Positions 47,635-57,617 are shown, counted from the first letter of the stretch. The stretch is 64,000 nt of DNA from an uncultured Clostridia bacterium (GCA_934271065.1 CAKQQQ010000004.1:101251-165250), one strand, 5' to 3'. Numbers and translations: made by a program. Notes: generated by a model from the sequence alone, not told the origin.

Positions 47635-48386
47635 AACTCATAGTAGCGCACAGTACCGAAGAAATGGCAAAACTTTCAGCAAAACAGGCGGCGGACGTCC
47701 TTAACGCGGCGATCGCCGAAAAGGGATCGGCAAGATTACTGCTTTCCACGGGCGCGTCCCAACTCGAATTTTTCAAAGAATTCGTAAAGCAGGACGTGGC
47801 GTGGCATAAAGTCGTTATGTTCCACCTTGACGAATACGTCGGAATATCCCCCGATCACCCCGCGAGTTTCAATAACTATCTCACGAAGCGATTCGTCGAA
47901 CAGGTTTTACCCGGCGAAGTGCATCTTATCTGCGGTTTAGACGATCCGTTCAAGACGATAGCGAAACTTACCGAACTCGTGAACGAACGCGAAATCGATC
48001 TCGGTATGATAGGCATCGGCGAGAACGCGCATATAGCGTTCAACGATCCGCCTGCGGATTTTAACGATCCGAGATCTTATAAGATAGTCACGCTTGCGCC
48101 GAGATGTCTGCAACAGCAGGTCGGCGAAGGTTGGTTCAAGTCGGTAGACGATACCTATAAACAGGCTATATCGATGACTTGTCCGCAGATTATGAAGTGC
48201 AAACACATCTTATGCGTCGTACCGTATAAAGTAAAAGCCGAAGCGATATATAAGACTTTTACGAACGACGTTACCGAAGAAATCCCCGCGACGCTGCTTA
48301 AAAAGCACGACGACGTAACCGTATGGTGCGATCCCGATTCTGCGTCGGAATTGCCGAAAGAAGTCGTTGCGGAATATTCTAAATAA
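47631..48386 (+). CDS. NagB-like glucosamine-6-phosphate deaminase family protein
   Basis: 251 residues of the NagB/RpiA/SOL fold, expected to isomerise and deaminate GlcN-6-P to fructose-6-P. HLDEYVG is conserved. The active-site loop reads GENAHIAFNDPP where E. coli NagB has GNDGHIAFNEP. Catalytic His is kept, but D141 becomes Asn and E148 becomes Asp. Many Firmicute and Bacteroidetes homologues have a related GENGHIAFNDP variant. Position next to nagA supports an amino-sugar role, with altered chemistry possible. Confidence 0.82.
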   Translation: MKLIVAHSTEEMAKLSAKQAADVLNAAIAEKGSARLLLSTGASQLEFFKEFVKQDVAWHKVVMFHLDEYVGISPDHPASFNNYLTKRFVEQVLPGEVHLICGLDDPFKTIAKLTELVNEREIDLGMIGIGENAHIAFNDPPADFNDPRSYKIVTLAPRCLQQQVGEGWFKSVDDTYKQAISMTCPQIMKCKHILCVVPYKVKAEAIYKTFTNDVTEEIPATLLKKHDDVTVWCDPDSASELPKEVVAEYSK

Positions 48387-48413
48387 TCCGTCTTGCGGAT
48401 ACAGGAGGAAAAA

Positions 48414-50141
48414 ATGAAAAAAATCAAAAAAGCAATTGCCGGAATAATCGTTTCCGCGCTCGCGTTTACCGCGACGTTCTCGTTTACGGGTTGTTTCCGC
48501 AAAGAAAAACTCGTCCGCGACGAAAAGACGATAAATATCCGCGCGTGTATAGGCGGTTACGGCGATTCGTGGTTGAGAGCGCTTGCGGACAAGTTCAACG
48601 AAGTTTACGCAGATAAGGGTTATAAAGCCAACGTTCTTGCAAGTTCGACCGATCTCGAAGAAAAAGTCGCGATGAAAGAGTTGTATACCAAGGACGACTG
48701 GGCGGATTTGTATTTCGTCAACGTAAACAACACTATGTCCAAATTTACCGCCGAAGGCGGCGAATACGGTCAACTCGTAGCGGATCTTACCGATACCGTA
48801 TGGAATCGCCCCGCGATCAATTTCAAAGGCGAAGAAGAGAGCGGAAAACTCATTTCCGAAAAGATGCGCGTATCCCTTCCCGACGACGTGCTTAAAGTAA
48901 ACGGCAGAGTTTACGGGTTCAACACGAGCAACGATATCGGCGGAATGATAGTAAATACCGCCAAACTCGCGAAATACGGCGTGAACAGAATCCCCAAGAC
49001 CACCAACGAACTTTTCAAAACGTTCGAACTCATCTATACGGGCGACGCTTCTCGTGGCATCAAAGGCTCGCTCGAATCACAGATCTATCCCGTAACCTTT
49101 CTCGGCGGAGACAACGGTTATCCGATACACTTCGTAACGGCGTGGCAGGCGCAGTATGCGGGCATTGCCGATTACGAGCGTTTTTACGGCTACACCGACG
49201 AGAACGGCAAAGAGATGATAGACGACGGCTATAAGGTTTACGGCAAAGAGAACGTATCGCTCGAAAAAATGCTCGAAGCGATGTTCAATATGTACGACAA
49301 GTCGTTCGTCGCGCTCGGTTCTAACAACAATACGATCGATACCGCGCATACGAAACTTATGAGCGATAAGGGCGGAGCGGTGTTTATGTCCGACGGTAAC
49401 TGGGCGTATAACGAAATAATTACCAACTATCAGGAAAGAATAGAAAACCTTGCCTTTGCTAACGTTCCCGTACTTTCCGCCGTCGGCGTTAAACTGTTCG
49501 GCAAACAGACCGCTTACGGCTTTGACGACGATTTGTGCGAAGAGATTTTGTCGCTGGTTATCGACAAGACCGACGAAGGCAAAACCGCCGAAACGATAGT
49601 AGACGAAGTTAAGACCGAAAAGGGACTTATTCTTAATGAAGCCGAAGTAACCGAAGTTATGAAGGCGCGCGGAATATACTGTTCGCGTTCGTCTCTGGCG
49701 GCGGGCGCGTTCGTAGCCGAAAAGTCGAAAGTAAAAGAGATCTGTTATCTGTTTTTAAGAATGTTCGCCAGCGACGACAACGCCACGCTTTACAACAGAG
49801 AATGTAACGGTTTCACGGCGTATATGTCCGATTTTTCGCAGGCGAAGGATACGGCGTATAACAAACAATGCAAGGCTATCGTCGAAAGCGAATACGCCAC
49901 GCCCGTGTGGATGAACGCAACCGATTTAAGACTTAAAGTAGGGCATAACAACCTTATATTCCCGAACTCCGACCTGTCTTTCGTCAGTAAGATCATAGGT
50001 AAGGGCTCGACGATTTATAAGGACGGCAAAAAGACGGGCGATAAATCTCTGTATACCAAAAACGCCGACGAAATGCTCGCGGAAGTCCGTAAATATGCCG
50101 AAGAGCATTGGGCGGAATGGATAAAAGACGTCAAGAAATAA
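48414..50141 (+). CDS. ABC sugar-importer solute-binding lipoprotein (second system)
   Basis: 575 residues. ATG 48414 follows CAGGAGG and starts a lipoprotein signal peptide ending FTGC. It belongs to solute-binding family 1 and is related to the binding protein of locus 1 (both open with an I-x-I-R stretch and GYG-x-x-W). Conserved features include GRVYGFNTSNDIGGMIVNTAKLAKYG and MSDGNWAYNEI. Two permeases follow. An internal helical insert (about 370-420) is unusual. Confidence 0.9.
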   Translation: MKKIKKAIAGIIVSALAFTATFSFTGCFRKEKLVRDEKTINIRACIGGYGDSWLRALADKFNEVYADKGYKANVLASSTDLEEKVAMKELYTKDDWADLYFVNVNNTMSKFTAEGGEYGQLVADLTDTVWNRPAINFKGEEESGKLISEKMRVSLPDDVLKVNGRVYGFNTSNDIGGMIVNTAKLAKYGVNRIPKTTNELFKTFELIYTGDASRGIKGSLESQIYPVTFLGGDNGYPIHFVTAWQAQYAGIADYERFYGYTDENGKEMIDDGYKVYGKENVSLEKMLEAMFNMYDKSFVALGSNNNTIDTAHTKLMSDKGGAVFMSDGNWAYNEIITNYQERIENLAFANVPVLSAVGVKLFGKQTAYGFDDDLCEEILSLVIDKTDEGKTAETIVDEVKTEKGLILNEAEVTEVMKARGIYCSRSSLAAGAFVAEKSKVKEICYLFLRMFASDDNATLYNRECNGFTAYMSDFSQAKDTAYNKQCKAIVESEYATPVWMNATDLRLKVGHNNLIFPNSDLSFVSKIIGKGSTIYKDGKKTGDKSLYTKNADEMLAEVRKYAEEHWAEWIKDVKK

Positions 50142-50171
50142 ACGCCGCGCGGCGGCTGGGAGGCTTATGCG

Positions 50172-51122
50172 ATGACGACTAAAAGAGCAACGTATACGAA
50201 GTTCGAGAGAAAGGACTTTCTCTTCGTATACCTATTGATTGCGTTGCCGGTATTGCAATTCGCGATTTTCTGGTTTTACGTCAATCTGAGTTCGTTTACG
50301 CTGGCGTTCAAAAGTCCGGCGGGCAAATGGACGTTAGACAATTTCAGACAGGTGTGGCACGGGCTTACGCACGCGGACAGGTACGGAACGAACATTCTTA
50401 CGATGATACTCCGCTCGTTTACGCTGTGGTTTATCTCTAACTGCGTGGTGTTCCCCATCGCGCTTTGTACCACCTACGTTTTGTTCAGACGTGTGTTCGG
50501 GCATTACGTTTTCCGCGTGATATATATGTTGCCGAGCCTTATCGGCGGCGTGGTATGGATCGCCACGATGAAGCAGATGCTCAGCAACTACGGCGCGGTG
50601 GTATACCTTATGAAAAAAGCGGGCGCGGGGCTTTCGGACGCGGTTATAAGCGACGGGCTTATGTACGATCTGAAAACCGCGTTTCCGACCTTGTGCGCGT
50701 CCGTGTTCATATACGGCATAGCGGGCGGAAACGCCGTCGTAACGGGCGCGTATTCGAGAATACCCGAAGAACTTTTCGACGTAGGCAAACTCGACGGAAT
50801 AGGTTTCTGGCGCGAATTTTTCAACGTGTGCCTGCCGTGCATATGGCCGACGGTCTCCACGCTGCTTACTTTCTCGCTGTGTACCATTTTCGTCGGCGAA
50901 GGCAACGTCTTTCTGTACACTAACGGCGAAGGCGGTTACGGGTTGGATACTATGGGCTTCTATATTCAGTATCTCGTATACAGACTGTCTCTGACGAGTT
51001 CGGAAAAGATGCCGTACGGTTATCCCGCCGCGATAGGTTTGTTTATAACGCTTATCACGTTACCGATAGTTCTCGTCGGCAGAAGAATACTCGAAAGTTT
51101 AGTCGAAGCGGTAGAGACGTAA
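50172..51122 (+). CDS. Sugar ABC transporter permease (MalF/LplB type, second system)
   Basis: 316 residues, about six membrane helices. The EAA loop is degenerate: PEELFDVGKLDGIGFWREFF from about residue 198, then VCLP. RBS GGGAGG. It works with the binding protein at 48414 and the permease at 51135; no ATPase is encoded nearby. Confidence 0.9.
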   Translation: MTTKRATYTKFERKDFLFVYLLIALPVLQFAIFWFYVNLSSFTLAFKSPAGKWTLDNFRQVWHGLTHADRYGTNILTMILRSFTLWFISNCVVFPIALCTTYVLFRRVFGHYVFRVIYMLPSLIGGVVWIATMKQMLSNYGAVVYLMKKAGAGLSDAVISDGLMYDLKTAFPTLCASVFIYGIAGGNAVVTGAYSRIPEELFDVGKLDGIGFWREFFNVCLPCIWPTVSTLLTFSLCTIFVGEGNVFLYTNGEGGYGLDTMGFYIQYLVYRLSLTSSEKMPYGYPAAIGLFITLITLPIVLVGRRILESLVEAVET

Positions 51123-51134
51123 CGGGGGCGGAAT

Positions 51135-52046
51135 ATGAAAGTTAAAAATATCTTAAAACGTCGCGAAAACGGGTTCGGAATGAAATCCACTTCCGAAAAA
51201 GTTTCGCTGTGCGTGTTTTTCGCGTTCTTCCTGATGATGACGGTCATCTATATATACCCCATTCTTTCGATTTTGCTCAACTCGTTCAGAAGACTGTCGG
51301 AATTTGAAGAATTGCTCGTAAACCCGAACGCCAGCCCGTTTACCTGGCCCAAGTGGCAGACGGAGAGTTGGCGGCAGGTTTTCACTACGTTCAAATACAA
51401 AAACTTTACCTACTTCGATATGTTGTTCAACTCGCTCTGGATAACGGGCGTAAAGGTGACGGTCAATATTATGGCGAGCGTGTTTCTCGCTTACGCCGTC
51501 GCGCGTTTCCGTTTCCCCGGTAGGAACTTCCTGTACGCGGTAGTAATATTTTCGCAGACCATTCCCATCGTAGGCACGGGCGCGGCGAGTTATAAGTTGT
51601 TTACCAAACTCAACTTCATCAACAACCCGTCGCTTATGTGGATTGCGTGGTTCAGCGCGTTCGACTTTGCGTTTATCGTTCTGTACGGCACTTTCCGCGG
51701 TATCAGTCCGACGTATTCGGAGTCGGCGAAACTCGACGGAGCGAATAATCTTACGGTACTTTTCAAAATAGTACTGCCGCAGGCGTTTCCGTGCATAGCC
51801 GCGCTTGCGATACAGGAGTCTATAACCGTCTGGAACGATTATACGACGTCGCTCATCTATTTAAGGGATTATCCGAATATCGCGTACGGATTGTTCGTTA
51901 CCGAAAAGAGCATTTCCTACGTCAGGAACGCCCGCGCGCTTTACAGCGCGGTGGTGTGCATATCGATGATACCCGTTCTGATTCTCTACGCCTGTTCGCA
52001 AAAACTCATTCTCACGAATATGAACGCAGGCGGACTGAAAGGATAA
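51135..52046 (+). CDS. Sugar ABC transporter permease (MalG type, second system)
   Basis: 303 residues with six predicted helices and an EAA-type loop (YSESAKLDGANNLTVLFKIV from about residue 194, then LPQ). The C-terminus LILTNMNAGGLKG is typical of MalG/YtcP-like permeases. Twelve bases separate it from its partner. Confidence 0.92.
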   Translation: MKVKNILKRRENGFGMKSTSEKVSLCVFFAFFLMMTVIYIYPILSILLNSFRRLSEFEELLVNPNASPFTWPKWQTESWRQVFTTFKYKNFTYFDMLFNSLWITGVKVTVNIMASVFLAYAVARFRFPGRNFLYAVVIFSQTIPIVGTGAASYKLFTKLNFINNPSLMWIAWFSAFDFAFIVLYGTFRGISPTYSESAKLDGANNLTVLFKIVLPQAFPCIAALAIQESITVWNDYTTSLIYLRDYPNIAYGLFVTEKSISYVRNARALYSAVVCISMIPVLILYACSQKLILTNMNAGGLKG

Positions 52047-52064
52047 CACTCAAAGGAGTATTTT

Positions 52065-55000
52065 ATGAAGAAAAAATTATGGCTTACCGTGCTTGCTTCG
52101 CTTGCCGTAATCTCGGCGTGCTTATTTACGGTAAGTTGCGGTAACGGTGGGAATACTAACGAAGTGGAATTACGGCAACCGCAATTCAAAGAAACGGCGC
52201 AGACGACCGTGTTTTTAAGCAGCGACGTGGATTTCGACGATTATATCGTCAGACAGGACGGTGCGGAAACGCTTATAGACGTCGTGTATTATAATCCCGT
52301 ATCGGCAAAGAACGTCACCGAATCTTTTTCGGGGTACGATATGGTGTTCTACCCCAAAATCACGGGCGAGCATAAAATCGTGTACACGGTCAAAAGCGGT
52401 AAAAACAGCAAGAAAGCGGAGATGACCGTATCCGTAATCGCAGATCCGCCGACGATAAGCATATCGCACACGGCTCAGACTCTCGACATGCCCGAATCGG
52501 GCGAGATAACGCGCGCGTTCGAGTGGCTTACGTCAAACGCGTCGATGAACCTTAAACCCGTAACCGCCACGACCAAAGTCGTCGCGGCGTCGTTCAGGGG
52601 CGTAAACGTCGGTATAGACTCCGTCAATTCCGAATGGCAGGAACTCGAAATAGACGAAACCGACGAAGTATTTACCTTCACGGCGATCGGCGAGTATAAG
52701 TTTACCGTCCGCGCCGAATCCGAAGGCAACTTCTCGGAAGACTATTTCCTTGTAAACGTAATCAAAGATCCGTCTAAAGGCACTCGTGCGGACGACGGCA
52801 GTAGCGTTATAGAAAAGGGCAAAGGCGTGGTATACGCCGAAAACGATCCGTATACGTTCAAGATAATGTCGAGTTCGTTATCGGATATAAACTACGCCGT
52901 AGTAGCCGACAAACTCGGCGACGGCAAGAAATTAAATCTTATATTCAAGGGCAAAAACGTACCGCAACTCGGATTTTACGTTATGCCCGACGAAGGCAGT
53001 AACGACGAATACAATATAAAAACGACCAAGGGCGGTTTTTTCAGTTTCGTAGCGAAGGAGTCGAGCGGACATAAGTGGGTGTTCTTCTTCCCGAATATGC
53101 TTACGGGCAACGCCGCCAGAACGCCTATTCCGGGCGTAAACGATTTCGGGTTGAAAGACCTTGAAAACGACAAGCATTATCTTATGCAGTATTCGCTTTC
53201 GGAAGTGGCTTACGTCAAGGCCCGCGACGCGTGGAGACTTAAAGTAAACGTGGAAATTTCCGCAGTCGAATCGTTTTCCACCGCGGGCGGCAAATCGGGC
53301 TGCGTAGTCGGCGACAAACTGCACGAAATAGGTATAGAAGGCGAATTCTATTACGAAAAGGGTAAACGCTTCGACTTTTCGCAGGGGAGTTCGGTAATTT
53401 ACGGCGATATACGCAACAATATAGATATTCAGTATATCCCCGACGAAGCGAACATATTAAAAGCCCCGAAAAAAGAGATACAAGCCGAAGGTTTCAAGGA
53501 CGTGTACACCTATAAAAGCACCGTTTCCGACGGCGGAGACGGCAAAGTGAACGCCACTTTGCAACAGGGCAAAATATCCGACGATAAAGACGTGGGTATA
53601 ACCGACCAACTCGGTTACGTCGGCGTCGCGAACAGCGGATTCGGTATGGGTTCGACCATTACGATAGATTTCGAAGGCAAGAACCTGCCGGGCATAGGTA
53701 TTTATCTCGGCAACTCGCCCGAAGGCTACGTCGTAGGCGGCGCGACCGCGTCGGGTACGGGCTTTTATATCGGAAACGGCAACGTCAGCGGAGAAATGAG
53801 TTCTATCGGTCGCAGGCTTATCGTCAACGGTCCTAACAGGCTCGATCCGGGTGGCAAATACCGCGGTAACGACGGCTATCCGCCCTATTACGGCAGAATA
53901 GACAAGTTGTCTTACTTCGGCTCTGCGGCAAGCGGCACTCCGGGTTATAACGTAAGCGCGGAGATGGGTTATAACCTGCTCGAAGACGGCAAAAAATACC
54001 GCTTCGAACTTACCGACGTTTCGGCGAAGTTCGACGCGACGAATTTCAATGTGTTCGCGCTCAATTACAAACTGTACGACACGAGCGGCGACGCGCCCGT
54101 CCTGCTGGCGGACGTTACCAAATCGGTAGACAGAGATTTCGACGTAATAGATTTCAATTCCCAGACCGTGGCGTTTTTCGGCTCGATTCACTCGAATTTA
54201 AGGTTTACTTATTCCGTTTCGGGCGAAAGAATCCCGTATCCGTTTGAAGTTCAGGTCGATCCCGACGCTATAACTCTCGCCCCTGCAAAGATAACCGAAA
54301 CGAAGAAAGACGGACTCGTTACTTTCGACGGAACGTTCGCTTATAAAGGGCTTGGCGCATACAAGGTCGGCGACGTACTCGAATTCCGTTTCTACGGCAG
54401 AAACATACCCAACGTAGGTCTGTTTACCAACGCTAACGGCGTAAACGCGGTAGGCGGCGGGAAAAAGAATACGGGCATATTCCTACAGACTTCCGGTCAC
54501 GGCGCTGCTACTTATAACAAGCGTCTGTATATAACCGGACCGTATCTTGCCGACGCGGGCGGGCCGGAATACTATTCCGATATACCGGGCTTCAAGTACC
54601 GCGAGTGGTTCGGCGCGAATCACGAAATGGGCGTAGACGTCAGTTACGAAGTAGACGGCGGAAGATACTCGCGTTTCGGTATAGATATGCTCGAATCCAA
54701 AACCAAGTATATTTACAGGATAAGCACGGCGGCGGGCAGCGCGGACGGCAAAGTCGTAATAAAGTGCGAACTGTATTCCGTAAAGCAATCGGTTATCGCG
54801 CTCGTTGCGACTTACGAAAAAGAAATAACCCATTATCTGCCGTCGCTTGAAAACGTTTACGCTACGGTTTACGGCGCGGGTAGTTTCTCGAGTAAAGATA
54901 TAACGTTCGCGTATACGGTTAATCCCGACTACGATATAGTGCCGACGGCGGCGGGCGAGACGGCGAAAGCCGCAAACTCCGTTTCGGGGCTTGCGTCCGA

Positions 55001-55100
55001 CGCGCAAAGACGGACTGACGGCGAATTGCCCGTCAGAAACGAAGTGCTTATTATCAACGGAAAAAATAATATCGACGGCGAACAGCCCGAATCGGTATGA
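52065..55100 (+). CDS. Secreted lipoprotein with three copies of an unrecognised module
   Basis: 1011 residues; the signal peptide ends LFTVSC. After an Ig-like region (to about 240), three related segments follow at about 255-465, 480-725 and 733-965. Each contains F-x-G-[KR]-N-[IVL]-P-x-[IVL]-G followed by aromatic-rich strands, and the last two share RL-I-x-GP and SFGY/AxxxMG elements. The third segment is clearly homologous to both segments of the protein at 55251. The tail after 965 is low-complexity. No catalytic motif was found. The pattern suits a glycan-binding surface protein. Confidence 0.72.
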   Translation: MKKKLWLTVLASLAVISACLFTVSCGNGGNTNEVELRQPQFKETAQTTVFLSSDVDFDDYIVRQDGAETLIDVVYYNPVSAKNVTESFSGYDMVFYPKITGEHKIVYTVKSGKNSKKAEMTVSVIADPPTISISHTAQTLDMPESGEITRAFEWLTSNASMNLKPVTATTKVVAASFRGVNVGIDSVNSEWQELEIDETDEVFTFTAIGEYKFTVRAESEGNFSEDYFLVNVIKDPSKGTRADDGSSVIEKGKGVVYAENDPYTFKIMSSSLSDINYAVVADKLGDGKKLNLIFKGKNVPQLGFYVMPDEGSNDEYNIKTTKGGFFSFVAKESSGHKWVFFFPNMLTGNAARTPIPGVNDFGLKDLENDKHYLMQYSLSEVAYVKARDAWRLKVNVEISAVESFSTAGGKSGCVVGDKLHEIGIEGEFYYEKGKRFDFSQGSSVIYGDIRNNIDIQYIPDEANILKAPKKEIQAEGFKDVYTYKSTVSDGGDGKVNATLQQGKISDDKDVGITDQLGYVGVANSGFGMGSTITIDFEGKNLPGIGIYLGNSPEGYVVGGATASGTGFYIGNGNVSGEMSSIGRRLIVNGPNRLDPGGKYRGNDGYPPYYGRIDKLSYFGSAASGTPGYNVSAEMGYNLLEDGKKYRFELTDVSAKFDATNFNVFALNYKLYDTSGDAPVLLADVTKSVDRDFDVIDFNSQTVAFFGSIHSNLRFTYSVSGERIPYPFEVQVDPDAITLAPAKITETKKDGLVTFDGTFAYKGLGAYKVGDVLEFRFYGRNIPNVGLFTNANGVNAVGGGKKNTGIFLQTSGHGAATYNKRLYITGPYLADAGGPEYYSDIPGFKYREWFGANHEMGVDVSYEVDGGRYSRFGIDMLESKTKYIYRISTAAGSADGKVVIKCELYSVKQSVIALVATYEKEITHYLPSLENVYATVYGAGSFSSKDITFAYTVNPDYDIVPTAAGETAKAANSVSGLASDAQRRTDGELPVRNEVLIINGKNNIDGEQPESV

Positions 55101-55116
55101 TAAAGGAGATAAAACT

Positions 55117-55236
55117 ATGAAGAAAATTTACGAACAGGCTAAGGTAATCGTTATGGTTATCGACGCGCAAGACGCAATCGCAACGTCGTCCGGTACGTCC
55201 GACGCGACGGAAAACGACATCAGCTGGCAGGATTAA
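55117..55236 (+). CDS. 39-residue peptide between two secreted-module genes
   Basis: ATG 55117 has an ideal AAAGGAGAT site 6 bases upstream and encodes MKKIYEQAKVIVMVIDAQDA followed by a Ser/Thr/Asp-rich end (IATSSGTSDATENDISWQD). It lies 16 bases after one gene and 14 before the next, so it is in the operon. No signal peptide or membrane helix is seen. The layout K-rich start, hydrophobic middle, acidic S/T tail ending in SWxD recalls short unassigned peptides annotated in gut Firmicutes and Bacteroidetes. Function unknown. Confidence 0.7.
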   Translation: MKKIYEQAKVIVMVIDAQDAIATSSGTSDATENDISWQD

Positions 55237-55250
55237 AGGGGGATAAGACT

Positions 55251-57578
55251 ATGTTAAAAACGAAGAAGATTTTAACGGCGGTTTTATCGGCGGTAATCGC
55301 CATATGCGCGGCAATCGCTTTGTTGCCCGTGAAAAAGGCTTTAGCTCAGGAATCGGCTCTGCCGGAAATCACAATGGAAAAGGGGCCGGCGGTAAGAATC
55401 GCCGACGACGGAAACGCAGACCTAAGCGGAATAAGATATTCGTTTTCTATGTCCGCTTCGGATTACGACGCGCTTTCAAAATCGAGTAAGTATACCGACG
55501 TAAAATACGGCGTGTTCATCGCCGCGGCGAGTTACAACTCCACCGGCAAAGAAATCGCCGACGAAACTCATCTCATCGGAAGCAACGCCATATATTACTG
55601 GCAGGTCGGAACGAACGAAAGCGGAGAACCCGTGTATAACGTTACGCCCACGTCGGGAATGAGACGTATCATCTGCGCCGAAGGCGACGCGATGGCGGTC
55701 AAAGCAGACGGCAAAGCGTATTTTTACGGCTCGGTCGTCAAAATGAAAGACGAAAATCTCAGACGCGAATATATCGGCGTAGGCTACTTGAAATACGTCG
55801 AAAACGGCGAAACGCATTATAAATTCGCCACGGCGAACGATAACGTACGCTCTATAGAGTACGTTGCGAGAGAAGCGTACAAGGCGAACCCCGAATTACG
55901 GGACAGGCTCGTTGCGTTATATCTCAATAAAGTCGCGCACGACTGCGTAGTTAAAACCGCGCCCGTCGCCGCGGAAGGTCTCGTTGCGGACGGCGAAACC
56001 CGCGCGCTCGTAACCGAAGGCGTTGCCGACGATTATTCCGAAATGCGCTACTCGCTTGACAATAAGACGTTCTCTGCCGACGTGCCGACGGCTGCGCTTG
56101 CGGGCGAATACACGGTCTGGTATAAAGCCGTTGCCCGTATGCCGTTCGACCACGACTCCGAAGTAAAATCGGTAGTCGTCACGATAGCGGAAATACCCGA
56201 CGGCGTAATTACGCTTAAACCCGCGAAGATAACCGAAACGAAAAAAGACGATAAATGGACTTTCGGCGGAACGTACGATTATAAAGGGCTCGGCGAATAC
56301 AAGGTCGGCGACGTGCTTACGTTCAGATTCAAGGGCAAAAACATTCCCAACGTGGGATTATTCGTAGATAAAAACGGAGTCAACGCGATAGGCGGCGGCA
56401 CGGAAAATACCGGTCTGTTCGTACAGACTTCCGGTCACGGCTCGGCAGCCTATAACAAACGCCTGATCATCGCCGGACCGTATCTCGTAGATGCGGGCGG
56501 ACCGGAATATTATCCCGGTGCAGCAGGGTACCCCGCTTACCGTGAATGGGTAAGCGCGAACTACGAAATGGGCGCAGACCTAAGCTACGAAGAGGGCGGC
56601 AGATTCTCGCTTTTCGGTATAGATTTTCTTGACGATAACACCGATTACGTTTACAGAATATCTTCGGCGAAGACCGCTTCGGCGGCAACCGTAACGTTGA
56701 ATTTCACGCTCAACTCCGTGTCGGGCGAAACCGAAACGCAGGTAACGTCGTACTCCAAAACCGTAACGCATCTGCTTCCTTCTCTTGAAAATCGTTTCGC
56801 CGTCGCGTACGGAACGGGCGATTTCGAAAACGGCAGAACCATTACTTTCGAAGCGACGATTGAAACTCCCCCCGAAAGCAGCGAAATAACTTTGCAGCCC
56901 GCGGCGGTAACCGAAACGAGAAAAGACGGGAAATGGACTTTCGGCGGAACGTACGATTATAAAGGACTCGGCGAATACAAGGTCGGCGACGCTCTCGAAT
57001 TTACGTTCAAAGGTCGGAACATTCCCAACGTAGGTTTGTTCGTAAACAAAAACGGAGTTAACCCGATAGGCGGCGGCACGGAAAATACCGGTCTGTTCGT
57101 ACAGACTTCCGGTCACGGCTCGGTAGCCTACAACAAACGCCTTGTCATCGTCGGACCGTATCTCGTAGACGCGGGCGGACCGGAATATTATCCCGGCGAA
57201 GCGGGATACTCCGCTTATCGTGAATGGGTAAGCGCGAATTACGAAATGGGCGTAGACGTCAGTTACGAAGTGGATGGCGGCAGATTCTCGCGTTTCGGTA
57301 TCGAAATGCTTGACGAAAACACGAATTACGTTTACAGAATCGAAAGTTCGGACGGCACGGACAAGCAGGTAACGCTTAAATTCATTCTTTACACCGTAAA
57401 CGAAAACGGCGAAAGAACGGAAGTTGCGAATCTCATTAAGACCGTAACGCATCTTCTTCCGTCGCTTGAAAACAGATACGCCGTAGTATACGGCGCGGGC
57501 GACTATTACAGCACGAACAGTAACGTATATACGGGCAAGCCGATAACTTTCTCGTACGAAGTGAAAAAAGCCGCTTAA
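55251..57578 (+). CDS. Secreted protein with two tandem copies of the same module
   Basis: 775 residues with a Sec signal peptide (MLKTKKILTAVLSAVIAICAAIALL ... ALAQE). There is no lipobox. An N-terminal domain of unknown type (40-210), a short linker strand domain (about 225-300), then two nearly identical modules of 226 residues (about 318-543 and 544-775). Each has KITETKKD / AVTETRKD, YKGLGEYKVGD, GKNIPNVGLFV, TSGHGS, AGGPEYYPG and THLLPSLENR. The same module closes the protein at 52065. Confidence 0.75.
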   Translation: MLKTKKILTAVLSAVIAICAAIALLPVKKALAQESALPEITMEKGPAVRIADDGNADLSGIRYSFSMSASDYDALSKSSKYTDVKYGVFIAAASYNSTGKEIADETHLIGSNAIYYWQVGTNESGEPVYNVTPTSGMRRIICAEGDAMAVKADGKAYFYGSVVKMKDENLRREYIGVGYLKYVENGETHYKFATANDNVRSIEYVAREAYKANPELRDRLVALYLNKVAHDCVVKTAPVAAEGLVADGETRALVTEGVADDYSEMRYSLDNKTFSADVPTAALAGEYTVWYKAVARMPFDHDSEVKSVVVTIAEIPDGVITLKPAKITETKKDDKWTFGGTYDYKGLGEYKVGDVLTFRFKGKNIPNVGLFVDKNGVNAIGGGTENTGLFVQTSGHGSAAYNKRLIIAGPYLVDAGGPEYYPGAAGYPAYREWVSANYEMGADLSYEEGGRFSLFGIDFLDDNTDYVYRISSAKTASAATVTLNFTLNSVSGETETQVTSYSKTVTHLLPSLENRFAVAYGTGDFENGRTITFEATIETPPESSEITLQPAAVTETRKDGKWTFGGTYDYKGLGEYKVGDALEFTFKGRNIPNVGLFVNKNGVNPIGGGTENTGLFVQTSGHGSVAYNKRLVIVGPYLVDAGGPEYYPGEAGYSAYREWVSANYEMGVDVSYEVDGGRFSRFGIEMLDENTNYVYRIESSDGTDKQVTLKFILYTVNENGERTEVANLIKTVTHLLPSLENRYAVVYGAGDYYSTNSNVYTGKPITFSYEVKKAA
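56205..57560 (+). repeat. Two direct DNA repeats of 678 bp encoding the module
   Basis: TTTCGGCGGAACGTACGATT recurs at 56261 and 56939, a period of 678 bp (226 codons), and similarity extends through the two units. The high nucleotide identity implies a recent or gene-converted duplication. Confidence 0.85.
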
Positions 57579-57593
57579 ATAACCAAAAATAAT

Positions 57594-57617
57594 CGCGGCG
57601 GGGTAAGCCCCGCCGCG
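57594..57617 (+). promoter_or_regulatory. Intra-operon GC-rich stem-loop
   Basis: A 10-bp perfect stem CGCGGCGGGG (57594-57603) with CCCCGCCGCG (57608-57617) and loop TAAG. No T-run follows. It probably stabilises the upstream mRNA or marks a processing point. Confidence 0.55.
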
